9,742 nt of DNA, taken from contig JAEWFU010000163.1 in the NCBI GenBank assembly GCA_023388675.1, positions 1 through 9,742 of the forward strand, given 5' to 3'. Source of the DNA: Pseudomonadota bacterium. Its GTDB lineage: Bacteria > Pseudomonadota > Alphaproteobacteria > Rhizobiales > Rhizobiaceae. A program made the position numbers and the translations under genes. Positions 1 through 7,639 of this stretch are shown in pieces. The notes under the pieces were generated by a model. It did no database searches. It saw only the letters and a list, made by a program, of their open reading frames with translations, and had not been told where the DNA came from. Every line of letters begins with the position of its first letter. The first letter of the stretch is position 1.

Positions 1-284
1 ACCCTGACGCGGTCCAGCGTCACGTCGAGTTCCTCGGCGACGAAGGCGGCCAGCGTGGTCGAGATCCCCTGACCCATTTCGGCGCGCGGCGCGATGACTG
101 TGATGGTCTCGTCGCTGCCGATCTTAAGGTACGGGTTGAATGTGACTTCACCCTCCGCGAGGTCGCCCTCGAGAGGGTTCGGGTAGGGCTTGCGGTAATA
201 GTAATAGCCCACCGCGATGCCGCCGGCCGCGACAGCGGCCAGTCCGAGGAAGGTCCGCCGTGTGATCGTTCCGAGGCGCGACAT
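1..284 (-). CDS. iorB: Molybdopterin-binding large subunit of an isoquinoline 1-oxidoreductase-type molybdenum hydroxylase, N-terminal part
   Basis: This is the first 94 codons of a minus-strand gene that continues past the left edge. The ATG lies 2 bp after the stop of the [2Fe-2S] subunit gene, so the two are translationally linked. The N-terminus carries a Tat signal: twin arginines at residues 9-10 in TRRTFLG, followed by a hydrophobic Ala/Gly-rich stretch to about residue 26. After it come a tyrosine-rich linker (YYYY) and the start of the mature domain, which includes APRAEMGQGI, the Q-loop-like GQG segment of xanthine-oxidase-family large subunits. Known of the family: the large subunit binds the molybdenum-molybdopterin cytosine dinucleotide cofactor and hydroxylates N-heterocycles or oxidises aldehydes. 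The Tat signal suggests a folded, periplasm-facing enzyme. The substrate cannot be told from this part. Naming is by family resemblance; other aldehyde-oxidase-like members have the same layout. Confidence 0.85.
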   Translation of the reverse strand, partial: MSRLGTITRRTFLGLAAVAAGGIAVGYYYYRKPYPNPLEGDLAEGEVTFNPYLKIGSDETITVIAPRAEMGQGISTTLAAFVAEELDVTLDRVR

Positions 285-286
285 GA

Positions 287-745
287 TCAGGCCGCCGTCG
301 TATTGCCGGCGGCGCGCTTGATGGCGGCCCGTATCCGGGGATAGGTGCCGCACCGGCACAGATTGCCAGCCATGGCCTTGTCGATGTCTTCGTCAGTGGG
401 GGCAGGAATCTCTTCGAGCAGTGCCACGGCCGTCATGATCTGGCCTGCCTGGCAATAACCGCACTGCGCGACCTGCTCGTCCAGCCATGCCTGTTGCACA
501 GGGTGCAGTTGGCCGTCAGGGGCAAGTCCTTCAATGGTTGTCACCGTACCGTGCACCTCGCCGACCGGCATCACGCAGGAGCGGACGGGGGCGCCGTCGA
601 TGAGGACCGTGCACGCGCCGCAGGCTGCGATGCCGCAGCCGAATTTCGGACCGAGGATGCCTGCGACATCGCGCAGGGCCCACAGCAGTGGCATCTGGGG
701 ATCGACCTGGATATCGATCTGCCGACCGTCGACTTCGAGTTGCAT
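287..745 (-). CDS. iorA: [2Fe-2S] small subunit of isoquinoline 1-oxidoreductase-type molybdenum hydroxylase
   Basis: The 152-residue product carries both clusters of the xanthine-oxidase-family small subunit. The plant-ferredoxin-type N-terminal domain has Cys37, Cys42, Cys45 and Cys57 ([14 protein letters not shown]). The C-terminal helical domain has Cys95 and Cys98 (QCGYCQAGQ) and Cys130 and Cys132 ([11 protein letters not shown]). Length is normal for the family. The start at 745 is chosen because MQLEVDGR matches the usual beginning and AAGG lies about 8 nt upstream; an in-frame ATG at 793 would add 16 unlikely residues and run into the palindrome. It has no signal peptide of its own, so it presumably rides out with its Tat-tagged partner, as known for such complexes. 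It passes electrons from the molybdenum site to an external acceptor. The divergent tetR gene and the palindrome at 786-812 suggest repression lifted by a small ligand, perhaps the substrate (inference). Confidence 0.9.
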   Translation of the reverse strand: MQLEVDGRQIDIQVDPQMPLLWALRDVAGILGPKFGCGIAACGACTVLIDGAPVRSCVMPVGEVHGTVTTIEGLAPDGQLHPVQQAWLDEQVAQCGYCQAGQIMTAVALLEEIPAPTDEDIDKAMAGNLCRCGTYPRIRAAIKRAAGNTTAA

Positions 746-785
746 GGGTATACCTTTGCAGGCCGTCGGGGTTGATCGTGGACAC

Positions 786-812
786 CTTGACAAATTTTGT
801 TATTTTGTCAAG
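786..812. promoter_or_regulatory. Perfect 9-9-9 palindrome, probable TetR operator
   Basis: CTTGACAAA, nine bases, then TTTGTCAAG: both arms match perfectly. It lies in the 75-bp gap between the divergent iorA (ATG at 745) and tetR (ATG at 821). TTGACA at 787-792 is a perfect -35 hexamer on the plus strand, and the symmetric copy (minus strand, 811-806) is one on the other, though neither has a good -10 box at 16-18 nt. Symmetry, size and place fit binding of a TetR-type dimer that controls both its own gene and iorAB. The operator role is inferred. Confidence 0.7.
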
Positions 813-820
813 ACAGTCTC

Positions 821-1435
821 ATGAGCATTGCCGTGCCAGCCAGCGAGAAACGACGTCAGCCCTCCGACGAGCGCCGGGAGCGCATCCTGGAGGGGGCGTT
901 CAAGGTGTTCCTGGCGTATGGCTACGACCGCACCACCATGGACGACATCGCCAGGGCGGCCGAAATCTCCCGGCCGGCACTCTACCTCGTCTTCCGCAAC
1001 AAGACCGACATCTACAGGGCGCTGGCTGCACAATTCCTGAACGAATTGCTGGTTCGAACCGAAGCCGTGCTCGCCGAGGAAGGCCCGCTGGCGGCTCGGC
1101 TGGATCGCATGTGCGAGGGCGTTTTCTATTGCATGATGCGGGAGATAGAGGAGACGCCGCACGGACCGGAACTGCTCGACGTCAAGAACAACCTTGCCGG
1201 CGATGTGATGACCGAATGGCGGGGACGACTGGACGCGGTCTTGGCGCAGGCCATCGAGGCCGAGGCGCTTCAAAACGGTGTCGACCTGAAAGCCAAGGGT
1301 TTTTCCGCCCAAACGCTGGCGACAATGCTGAACGACGCAATGGAAGGCATGAAGGCGCGCATCACCGATCCCAAGGCTCACCTGGAACGCGGCAAGCTCT
1401 ATCTAAAGGTTATCGGCGCGGTTCTGAGTCCGTAG
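821..1435 (+). CDS. TetR/AcrR-family transcriptional regulator
   Basis: The product has 204 residues. The N-terminal DNA-binding domain spans about residues 18-65: RERILEGAFKVFLAYGYDRTTM, then the helix-turn-helix DDIARAAEISRPALYLVF and NKTDIYRAL, the usual TetR_N pattern. The remaining C-terminal helical part is the ligand-binding and dimer region and has no sequence I can tie to a ligand. The ATG at 821 is preferred; a TTG at 797 lies inside the palindrome. No clear Shine-Dalgarno precedes the ATG, which sits only 8 nt after the palindrome, so the transcript may be leaderless or nearly so. The gene diverges from iorAB, the standard arrangement for a local repressor, so the likely targets are itself and iorAB (inference). 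Its last 26 bp overlap the end of the convergent patatin gene. Confidence 0.9.
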   Translation: MSIAVPASEKRRQPSDERRERILEGAFKVFLAYGYDRTTMDDIARAAEISRPALYLVFRNKTDIYRALAAQFLNELLVRTEAVLAEEGPLAARLDRMCEGVFYCMMREIEETPHGPELLDVKNNLAGDVMTEWRGRLDAVLAQAIEAEALQNGVDLKAKGFSAQTLATMLNDAMEGMKARITDPKAHLERGKLYLKVIGAVLSP

Positions 1436-2576
1436 GCTCGCCGCGCGGTCGGTGATGATTGGCCGACGGCGGCCGCTTGCGGGTGGCCAGAAAATTACGC
1501 ACGCGGGCTCCCGCCGTCTTGCGCGGTCGCGCCGCAAGGCCCGGGGCGAGTTCCCCTGAAATATCGAGCGAGGCGCGCTCGCCGACATCATCGTAGCTTT
1601 CCGCCAGCCAGTCGTCGGCGGCCGAACGGCCGAGATCGCGCAGATATTCGAGGAAAGCCCATTCGGCGTTGACCTTCGACGAGGCCGAGAGATCCTTGAA
1701 GGCCTCGTCGGCGTCGATCCTGTGCATGCGGATCTGGCGGTAATGCCCACGTTCGAGCCGGCCGCTCTCGATCAGTTCATTGACGAAGGCGATGGCGCGG
1801 AATTCGCGCAGCATCGCTGCGTTGAAGGTGATCTCGTCGATGCGGTTCTGGATTTCGCGGGCCGAGCGCGGCGCGCCCTCGCGTTCCACCGGATTGATCT
1901 GCACCAGCAGCACGTCCTCCACCGGCGTCGCGTAGAAGAACGGATAGAGCGCGGGATTGCCGCCATAGCCGCCGTCCCAGTAGGGCGTGCCGTCGATCTC
2001 CACCGCCTGGAATATTTGCGGCAGGCAGGCAGAAGCCATCACCGTGTCGAGCGTGATCTCGGCCGTCTCGAACACGCGCAACTGGCCTGTCTCGACATTG
2101 GTGGCGGAGATGAACAGTTTCGGTCCCGCGCAGCGGCGCACCAGATCGAAATCGATCTCCGTGCGGACCACGTCGCGCAACGGATTGTGGTTGAACGGGT
2201 TGGCGCTGTAGGGCGAGAAAATCCGCGAGAAGGCGTCGAACCACAGATAGCCCGGCGTGTTCTCGACCGACCAGTTGCCCCACAGCACGTCCCACGGCAT
2301 CCGATGCACGGGGCTGAAGCGGCCCTGCCGGGCAACCGCGCGCCAGAAGTCGTGGAGCTTTTGCCGGGCGCCCTCGGCACCGTTGTTGGCCCACCCGTGG
2401 GCCAGCGCAACGGCGTTCATGGCGCCCGCGCTGGTACCGGAAATGGCGGCGATATCCAGCCGCCCGTCTTCCAACAGGCGATCGAGCACGCCCCATGTGA
2501 AGGCGCCGTGCGAGCCGCCGCCCTGCAGCGCAATGTTGACGGGTTTGCTGTCGGCGGGCGTCGCGTCAGCCTTCAT
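1410..2576 (-). CDS. Patatin-like phospholipase with C-terminal DUF3734-type region
   Basis: The 388-residue product has the complete patatin catalytic set: oxyanion loop GGGSHG at 19-24, nucleophile Ser49 in GTSAG (47-51), and Asp201 in DGGYGG (201-206), a Ser-Asp dyad. The C-terminal part, with QIRMHRIDADEAF and WAFLEYLRDLGR, resembles the DUF3734 extension of bacterial patatins. There is no signal peptide or membrane segment, so it is probably cytoplasmic. The family consists of acyl hydrolases acting on lipids. The substrate is unknown here, but the position 45 bp behind bdhA suggests an ester whose product feeds hydroxybutyrate oxidation, or lipid turnover linked to PHB (inference). Start choice: GGAG lies 6 nt before the ATG at 2576. 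Another ATG at 2588 (four more residues) has GGGAGG only 1 nt away and a second GGGAGG 12 nt away. The stop overlaps the end of tetR by 26 bp. Confidence 0.88.
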   Translation of the reverse strand: MKADATPADSKPVNIALQGGGSHGAFTWGVLDRLLEDGRLDIAAISGTSAGAMNAVALAHGWANNGAEGARQKLHDFWRAVARQGRFSPVHRMPWDVLWGNWSVENTPGYLWFDAFSRIFSPYSANPFNHNPLRDVVRTEIDFDLVRRCAGPKLFISATNVETGQLRVFETAEITLDTVMASACLPQIFQAVEIDGTPYWDGGYGGNPALYPFFYATPVEDVLLVQINPVEREGAPRSAREIQNRIDEITFNAAMLREFRAIAFVNELIESGRLERGHYRQIRMHRIDADEAFKDLSASSKVNAEWAFLEYLRDLGRSAADDWLAESYDDVGERASLDISGELAPGLAARPRKTAGARVRNFLATRKRPPSANHHRPRGEPTDSEPRR

Positions 2577-2621
2577 GTCGTGCTCCATGCCTCCCGGTTA
2601 CCTCCCGAAAGGTTGGAGATC

Positions 2622-3404
2622 CTATTGCGCGGTCCAGCCGCCATCGACTGAGAGCGTCGTGCCGGTGATCTGCGCGGCATCGTCGGAGCACAGGAATGCC
2701 GTCGAGGCAGCGATCTGTTCGACGGTCGCGAACTGTTTGGACGGCTGCTTGGCAAGGATAACATCGCGGATGGTGGTCTCGCGGTCCAGGCCCGTCTCTT
2801 TCGCGCGATCCTCGATCTGCGTTTCGACGAGCGGCGTGAGCACGAAGCCGGGACAGACGGCGTTGCAGGTCACACCCTGTCCGGCCAGTTCCAGCGCGAT
2901 CGTCTTGGTCAGGCCAACGACGCCGTGCTTGGCCGCGACATAGGCCGACTTGTTCGGCGAGGCGCGTAGCCCATGCGCCGACGCGATGTTGACGATGCGA
3001 CCCCAGCCCGAAGCCTTCATGTGAGGGATCGCGGCGGCGGCGGTGTGGAAGGCCGAGCTCAGATTGATCGCGATGATGGCGTCCCAGCGCTCGGGCGGGA
3101 ATTCGTCGACGGGGGCCACGAACTGGATACCCGCATTGTTGATCAGGATATCCACCGTGCCGAAACGCGAAACCGTCTTCTCGACCAGCATGCGGCAATC
3201 GTCAGGCTTGGACATGTCCGCCTTGATGTAGACGGCTTCGGCGCCGTGGCGTTCTGCCACGCCCGCGGCGACCGCATGGTCTTCCTGGCTGTCGGAATAG
3301 GAATTGACGACGATCGAGCAGCCCTTGGCCGCCAGCGCCTCGGCTATGGCCAGGCCGATGCCCGAAGTCGATCCCGTGACGATTGCAGTCTTTCCGGTCA
3401 GCAT
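2622..3404 (-). CDS. bdhA: D-3-hydroxybutyrate dehydrogenase (short-chain dehydrogenase)
   Basis: It oxidises D-3-hydroxybutyrate to acetoacetate with NAD+ in the cytoplasm, the step that returns PHB monomers to central metabolism. The 260-residue product has the SDR cofactor motif GSTSGIG (11-17), NNAG (89-92), Asn114, and the catalytic Ser142, Tyr155 and Lys159 (YVAAK). The substrate residues known from the Pseudomonas enzyme, Gln94, His144, Lys152 and Gln196, fall at the same numbers here. That makes the specific assignment much firmer than a generic SDR call. The C-terminus, ITGTTLSVDGGW, is typical. GAGGAA lies about 9 nt before the ATG. It is the first gene of a likely two-gene operon with the patatin gene. 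The 181-bp upstream gap shared with ispG holds a putative promoter with a TGC-rich near-palindrome. Confidence 0.95.
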   Translation of the reverse strand: MLTGKTAIVTGSTSGIGLAIAEALAAKGCSIVVNSYSDSQEDHAVAAGVAERHGAEAVYIKADMSKPDDCRMLVEKTVSRFGTVDILINNAGIQFVAPVDEFPPERWDAIIAINLSSAFHTAAAAIPHMKASGWGRIVNIASAHGLRASPNKSAYVAAKHGVVGLTKTIALELAGQGVTCNAVCPGFVLTPLVETQIEDRAKETGLDRETTIRDVILAKQPSKQFATVEQIAASTAFLCSDDAAQITGTTLSVDGGWTAQ

Positions 3405-3442
3405 GGCCGTTGGTTCCTCGCGTTTCCATTTCCCTTGATGTA

Positions 3443-3471
3443 GATATATTGCAGCGCAGCATAAAATCCAA
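3443..3471 (-). promoter_or_regulatory. Putative bdhA promoter with TGC-rich near-palindrome in its spacer
   Basis: On the minus strand TTGGAT (3471-3466) and TATATC (3448-3443) are exactly 17 nt apart, 39 nt before the bdhA ATG. The boxes match the sigma-70 consensus only partly. The spacer holds TGCTGCGCTGCA (3461-3450), a 12-bp palindrome with a single mismatched pair. TGC-rich symmetric sites are what I recall for PHB-responsive regulators of the PhaR/AniA type near phasin and PHB genes in alphaproteobacteria. A protein bound here would block the promoter. The sequence pattern is seen; regulator and function are inferred. Confidence 0.4.
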
Positions 3472-3501
3472 CCCGGCAGGCTGTGTGGGCTTGGGTCTCC
3501 T

Positions 3502-3532
3502 TTGTCATGTCAGATTTGGCGGATTGTGCTAG
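3502..3532 (+). promoter_or_regulatory. Possible ispG promoter
   Basis: TTGTCA (3502-3507, five of six -35 bases) is followed after 17 nt by TGTGCTAG. The hexamer TGTGCT at 17 nt or GTGCTA at 18 nt is a weak -10 of a kind that occurs at rhizobial housekeeping promoters. It lies about 55 nt before the ispG ATG. Only the -35 is convincing. Confidence 0.3.
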
Positions 3533-3585
3533 ACGGGATCAAGGCATAGATATCGCCACGAACAGGCGACAACGAGTTCGACCCG

Positions 3586-4839
3586 ATGCAGCAATTCCTC
3601 GACCGCCCCCTTGCACGACGCCGTTCGGTCGGCGTCGCCGTCGGCGATGTCATCGTGGGGGGCGACGCGCCGGTCGTCGTCCAGTCGATGACCAATACCG
3701 ATACGGCTGACGTCGACGCGACCGTTGCGCAGGTGGCTGCACTCCATAGAGCCGGCTCCGAGATCGTGCGGATCACGGTGGACCGCGACGAGGCTGCGGC
3801 CGCGGTGCCCCGCATACGAGACCGGCTGGCACGGCTCGGCTGCCACGTGCCGCTCGTCGGCGACTTCCACTATATCGGCCACAAGCTGCTGGCGGATCAC
3901 CCCGATTGCGCCGAAGCGCTGGCCAAATACCGGATCAATCCGGGCAATGTCGGCTTCAAGGAGAAGAAGGACCGGCAGTTCGGCGCCATTGTCGAGACCG
4001 CCATCCGCTACGACAAGCCGGTGCGCATCGGGGTCAACTGGGGGTCATTGGACCAGGAATTGTTGACCCGTCTCATGGACCAGAACCAGGCGCAGGGTTC
4101 GCCCCTGACGGCGATCGAGGTGATGCGCGAGGCGATCGTGCAGTCGGCGCTGATTTCGGCGACGATGGCGGAGGAGATCGGCCTGCCGCGCGACAAGATC
4201 ATCCTGTCGGCCAAGGTCAGCCAGGTTCAGGACCTGATCGCCGTCTATGTGGAACTTGCCAAGCGTTCCGATCATGCCCTGCATCTGGGGCTCACGGAAG
4301 CGGGCATGGGCACCAAGGGCGTGGTCGCCTCGTCGGCTGCGATGGGCATCCTGCTGCAGCAGGGGATCGGCGACACGATCCGCATTTCGCTGACGCCGGA
4401 ACCCGGCGGCGACCGCACGCGCGAGGTTCAGGTTGCACAGGAACTTCTTCAGACGATGGGCTTCCGCCAGTTCGTGCCGATCGTGGCGGCATGCCCCGGT
4501 TGCGGACGCACGACGTCGACGGTGTTCCAGGAGCTTGCCGCTACCATTCAGGACGACCTCAGGCGCAACATGCCCGTCTGGCGCGAGAAATATCCGGGCG
4601 TCGAGGAACTCAAGGTCGCCGTGATGGGATGCATCGTCAACGGCCCGGGCGAGTCCAAGCATGCCGACATCGGCATATCCCTGCCGGGCACGGGCGAGAC
4701 GCCTTCGGCCCCCGTCTTCATCGACGGCCAGAAGGCCGCAACACTGCGCGGCCCTCAGATCGCCGACGACTTCCAGAAGATGGTCGCGGAATACATCGAG
4801 CAGCGCTTCGGCGCCGGCGGAAGGCAGGCGGCGGAGTAG
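3586..4839 (+). CDS. ispG: 4-hydroxy-3-methylbut-2-enyl diphosphate synthase (IspG/GcpE)
   Basis: A cytoplasmic [4Fe-4S] enzyme of the MEP isoprenoid pathway, it reductively converts methylerythritol cyclodiphosphate to HMBPP. The 417-residue product opens with the typical [16 protein letters not shown] and [16 protein letters not shown], the start of the TIM-barrel domain. The C-terminal iron-sulfur domain has Cys303 and Cys306 ([11 protein letters not shown]), Cys349 ([10 protein letters not shown]) and Glu356, matching the three-Cys plus one-Glu ligand set of the family. The segment near 310-345 (between the second and third Cys) is longer than in E. coli IspG, as expected for alphaproteobacterial forms. 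The start at 3586 fits homologous N-termini as I recall them, but its ribosome site is weak. The gene is transcribed alone: bdhA diverges upstream, and a large inverted repeat precedes the convergent kinase gene downstream. The ispA gene of the same pathway lies 3 kb away on the other strand. Confidence 0.97.
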   Translation: MQQFLDRPLARRRSVGVAVGDVIVGGDAPVVVQSMTNTDTADVDATVAQVAALHRAGSEIVRITVDRDEAAAAVPRIRDRLARLGCHVPLVGDFHYIGHKLLADHPDCAEALAKYRINPGNVGFKEKKDRQFGAIVETAIRYDKPVRIGVNWGSLDQELLTRLMDQNQAQGSPLTAIEVMREAIVQSALISATMAEEIGLPRDKIILSAKVSQVQDLIAVYVELAKRSDHALHLGLTEAGMGTKGVVASSAAMGILLQQGIGDTIRISLTPEPGGDRTREVQVAQELLQTMGFRQFVPIVAACPGCGRTTSTVFQELAATIQDDLRRNMPVWREKYPGVEELKVAVMGCIVNGPGESKHADIGISLPGTGETPSAPVFIDGQKAATLRGPQIADDFQKMVAEYIEQRFGAGGRQAAE

Positions 4840-4846
4840 ACAAACC

Positions 4847-5029
4847 GTGCGTCCTTCGAGGCTCGCTGCGCTCGCACCTCAGGATGAGGGAGGTGGGTTG
4901 ATCAGGCCCACACTGTCGCGGCTCGATTCGCGACAACAGAACGACCCCTCGGGCCCACAAGATTGCCGGAGCGATGCACAACCCTCCCTCATCCTGAGGT
5001 GCGAGCGCAGCGAGCCTCGAAGGACGCAC
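4847..5029. repeat. REP/MITE-like element with perfect 47-bp inverted arms
   Basis: Positions 4847-4893 are the exact reverse complement of 4983-5029, with 89 bp between. Each arm is also an imperfect hairpin: TCCTTCGAGG near one end pairs with CCTCAGGAT near the other. The centre holds smaller hairpins: TGTCGCG/CGCGACA (4914-4920 with 4929-4935) and GTGGG/CCCAC. I see no flanking target-site duplication and no open reading frame that looks real. The arm sequence (GAGGTGCGAGCGCAGCGAGC core) is of a type I recall as scattered in rhizobial genomes. It fills the gap between the convergent ispG and kinase genes and may end transcription from both sides. Confidence 0.85.
4847..5029. terminator. 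Possible bidirectional terminator between ispG and the kinase gene
   Basis: The perfect 47-bp arms could form a very stable structure in RNA from either strand, starting 8 bp after the ispG stop and 23 bp after the kinase stop. There is no U-run at either edge, so this would not be a textbook intrinsic terminator. No other terminator-like sequence is visible in the 212-bp gap. Confidence 0.35.
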
Positions 5030-5051
5030 TACAGTTCCGGGCTGCGAATTG

Positions 5052-7589
5052 TCACGCGCTTAGCGCCACCGCGTCGCTGCCGATCCATGCGTTGATCTTG
5101 GCGGCGAGCTTGTTGGGCGACACCGGCTTGGAGAGGTAATCGTCCATGCCCGCTTCGATGCACATCTCGCGGTCGTCCTTCAGCGCATGAGCGGTCACGC
5201 CGATGATCGGCGTACGTGTGCCCATGCCGACTTCCGCGCGGCGTATCGCGGCTGCCGCTTCCAGCCCGTTCATTTCCGGCATCGACACGTCCATCAGGAT
5301 GAGGCGCGGCTTCAGCGTGCGGTGCATCTCGACTGCGGTACGACCGTTGGACGCGATCCTGTAGGCAAAGCCGAGGCCGTCGAGAATCTGGCTGAAGACG
5401 AGCTGGTTCACCTCGTTGTCTTCGGCGACGAGGATGTCGAGCGGCCGGCCGCCACCGGCACGGAGCGAGGCGATCGGCCGGTCGGGGTTCTGCACGACCG
5501 GCTTGGGTGCGAAATTGTGGACGGGCTGCAAACCGCCGGGTTGGCGGCTTCGTTTCGGAGCAGCCTTCGCCTTCTGCATGATCGTTACAAGCGTCTCGAG
5601 AAGCGCCGAGGCACGCGCGGGCTTGTTCAGGTGTGCGGAAATGCCCGACTCGATCGTCAGGTGCCCGGTGATCGCCTGATCGACGGACGTCAGGAGGAGG
5701 ACTGGGATGTCCCATGTCGCAGGATTGGCGGCGATCCTGCGGGCCACCTCCAGTCCGTTGATGCCGGGCATCTGGTAGTCGAGGATGATGCAGTCGACGC
5801 GAGCGCCGAGCTGTGTGGCGCGCTCCAGGAATGCCAGGCCGACCTCGCCGTTTTCGGCGGCCGCGCAGTCGAAATGCCAGCTCCTGAGCTGTTCCAGCAG
5901 AATCTCGCGGTTGACCCGGTTGTCGTCGATGACCAGCACACGCGCACCGGACACGTCGACCGGAACGGGCTGCACGGGTTCCAGGTCCTCGTGGACCGGC
6001 AACGGCACGGTGAACCAGAAGGTCGAACCCTTTCCGAAATCGCTGGAAACGCCCATCTCGCCGCCCATCAGGTCGACGAGGCGCGATGCGATGGCAAGCC
6101 CGAGGCCGGTACCTTCATGCCTGCGGGTCGAGGAAGCGTCGACCTGACTGAATTTCTCGAACACCTTGGCCAGCATGTCTTCAGGAATGCCGATGCCGGT
6201 ATCCTCGACACGAATGGTTATGTGAGCGGTGTCGCCGTCGACGTGGCCGCTGACATCGACAAGAACGTGACCCTTTTCGGTGAACTTGACGCCGTTGCCG
6301 ACGAGGTTGGTGACGATCTGGCGGATGCGTCCAACGTCGCCGACGACGCAACCCGGCAATTCGGGGTCGACGCGAACGATGAGTTCGAGGTCCTTTTCGG
6401 CGACCCGTGTCGAAACAAGCGTGGCCACGTCCTCGATGGCTTCGCCGATACGGAACGGCGCGGGGTCGAGGTTGAGTTGCCCGGCGTCGATCTTCGAGAA
6501 GTCGAGAATGTCGTTGATGATCGTCAGCAGCGCATTGCCGGATTTGAGGATGACGTCGGAAAACGTTCGCTGGCGGCTGTCGAGATTCGTCCGTACCAGC
6601 AGTTCCGCCATGCCCAGCACACCGTTCATCGGTGTCCGGATCTCGTGGCTCATATTGGCCAGGAACTCGGACTTGGCGCGGTCGGCCGATTCCGCCTTGA
6701 TGCGGGCGGCTTCGATCGAGGCGTTTGCTTCGTGCAGATCGTCATGCGCCTTGGCGATATTCCGCATCATCGGCACGAAGACCCAGAGCGTTGTCATCAC
6801 GCTGACGAGAAAGATCACACCGGCCACGGCATAGAGGATCTTTTCCAGCCAGCCGTAGCCTTCGATGGTGTCGGCGCGCAACTCCGCCATGATGGTATCG
6901 AGGTTGGGCCGCACGCGCTCGCTGGCGATCGTCTGCATGCGGGTGAATACCCGTTGCGCGACAGGCAGCGAGAAATCGGTGAAGAGGTCGAGGCGGTTCG
7001 CCAGGCTGATGATCTCCGGAACATCCTCTCTCAGCGAACCGGTCTGGTTTGCGCCATTCCACAGCCTGGTCAGCGCCGCCGGTGCCGCAAGCCCCTTTAT
7101 GTCATCGAGGACACGGGCGAGGTCGGCGGGAGGCTCCATTGTCGTGCCGGACTGCGCCTCGCCGACGGCGATTTCCGTTCCTGCCGCGTTACCGAATGCG
7201 CGGTAGGTAAGGTCGAGCCGATCGATGGCGCCGTGAAGCTTTTCCTGGACGCTTTCCATCGTGACGCTGCCCGCGAGGGCAGGGCGGGCAGTTTCAACCG
7301 GTGGTACGGCAACGCCATCATTGCCGATGTCGGCGATAACGGCGCGTTCGGCTTTTTGCGATGCGAGTTCGGCCTTCAGACGGGTCTGATCGAGCATCAG
7401 CGCATAATAGATAACCTCATCCGTGGCCTCGCTCATCGCGCCGAGAGCCGCGCCGAATTTGGCGCTGATCTTTGCTTCGCCCGCCTGCCAGTTGATCAGG
7501 GCCGAGCCGATGCCGACAGCGAGCAGGAAGCCGGTCACGATGAAGATGAGACGGCCGCGCAGATAGGCGCGTGTTACAGCAAACGACAT
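5052..7589 (-). CDS. Membrane-bound hybrid sensor histidine kinase with two receiver domains
   Basis: The 845-residue product has membrane segments at about 13-33 and 251-274, enclosing a mostly helical periplasmic domain (34-250) I cannot assign. A short coiled-coil-like linker (280-305) leads to the dimerisation domain with phospho-accepting His315 in [10 protein letters not shown]. The ATPase domain follows (about 415-530), with N-box Asn432, DTGIGI at 463-468 and GTGLGLAI at 493-500. Receiver 1 (about 550-670) has DD at 555-556, Asp604 and Lys656. Receiver 2 (about 717-838) has ED at 723-724, Asp767 and Lys821. All key residues are present. There is no HPt domain and no adjacent response regulator, so it must signal through a distant HPt protein or be a branch of a larger relay. 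The start at 7589 gives a sensible membrane N-terminus; a longer frame to 7904 only overlaps ispA and codes for nothing plausible. The input signal is unknown. Confidence 0.93.
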   Translation of the reverse strand: MSFAVTRAYLRGRLIFIVTGFLLAVGIGSALINWQAGEAKISAKFGAALGAMSEATDEVIYYALMLDQTRLKAELASQKAERAVIADIGNDGVAVPPVETARPALAGSVTMESVQEKLHGAIDRLDLTYRAFGNAAGTEIAVGEAQSGTTMEPPADLARVLDDIKGLAAPAALTRLWNGANQTGSLREDVPEIISLANRLDLFTDFSLPVAQRVFTRMQTIASERVRPNLDTIMAELRADTIEGYGWLEKILYAVAGVIFLVSVMTTLWVFVPMMRNIAKAHDDLHEANASIEAARIKAESADRAKSEFLANMSHEIRTPMNGVLGMAELLVRTNLDSRQRTFSDVILKSGNALLTIINDILDFSKIDAGQLNLDPAPFRIGEAIEDVATLVSTRVAEKDLELIVRVDPELPGCVVGDVGRIRQIVTNLVGNGVKFTEKGHVLVDVSGHVDGDTAHITIRVEDTGIGIPEDMLAKVFEKFSQVDASSTRRHEGTGLGLAIASRLVDLMGGEMGVSSDFGKGSTFWFTVPLPVHEDLEPVQPVPVDVSGARVLVIDDNRVNREILLEQLRSWHFDCAAAENGEVGLAFLERATQLGARVDCIILDYQMPGINGLEVARRIAANPATWDIPVLLLTSVDQAITGHLTIESGISAHLNKPARASALLETLVTIMQKAKAAPKRSRQPGGLQPVHNFAPKPVVQNPDRPIASLRAGGGRPLDILVAEDNEVNQLVFSQILDGLGFAYRIASNGRTAVEMHRTLKPRLILMDVSMPEMNGLEAAAAIRRAEVGMGTRTPIIGVTAHALKDDREMCIEAGMDDYLSKPVSPNKLAAKINAWIGSDAVALSA

Positions 7590-7639
7590 TGACCCCGAAG
7601 ACCCGTTACCCGACACACATCGCTCAAAATCGAACAATC

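Noticed and set aside
1722..2651. A 309-codon plus-strand frame opposite the patatin gene
   Set aside because: Antisense shadow: low-complexity Arg/His/Ala composition and no motif, whereas the opposite strand has a full patatin catalytic dyad.
3906..4901. A 331-codon frame overlapping ispG in another register
   Set aside because: Gly/Arg-rich composition typical of frame-shifted GC-rich DNA; ispG itself is intact throughout.
4661..5095. Frames running through the 47-bp inverted repeat on both strands
   Set aside because: They translate the same repeat (RPSRLAALAPQDEGG) on each strand, the mark of a repeat and not a gene.
5187..7592. An 801-codon open frame on the plus strand opposite the kinase gene
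   Set aside because: It is a mirror of a GC-rich real gene: its translation is rich in Arg, Asp, His and Gly without any recognisable domain, while the minus strand encodes a complete kinase.
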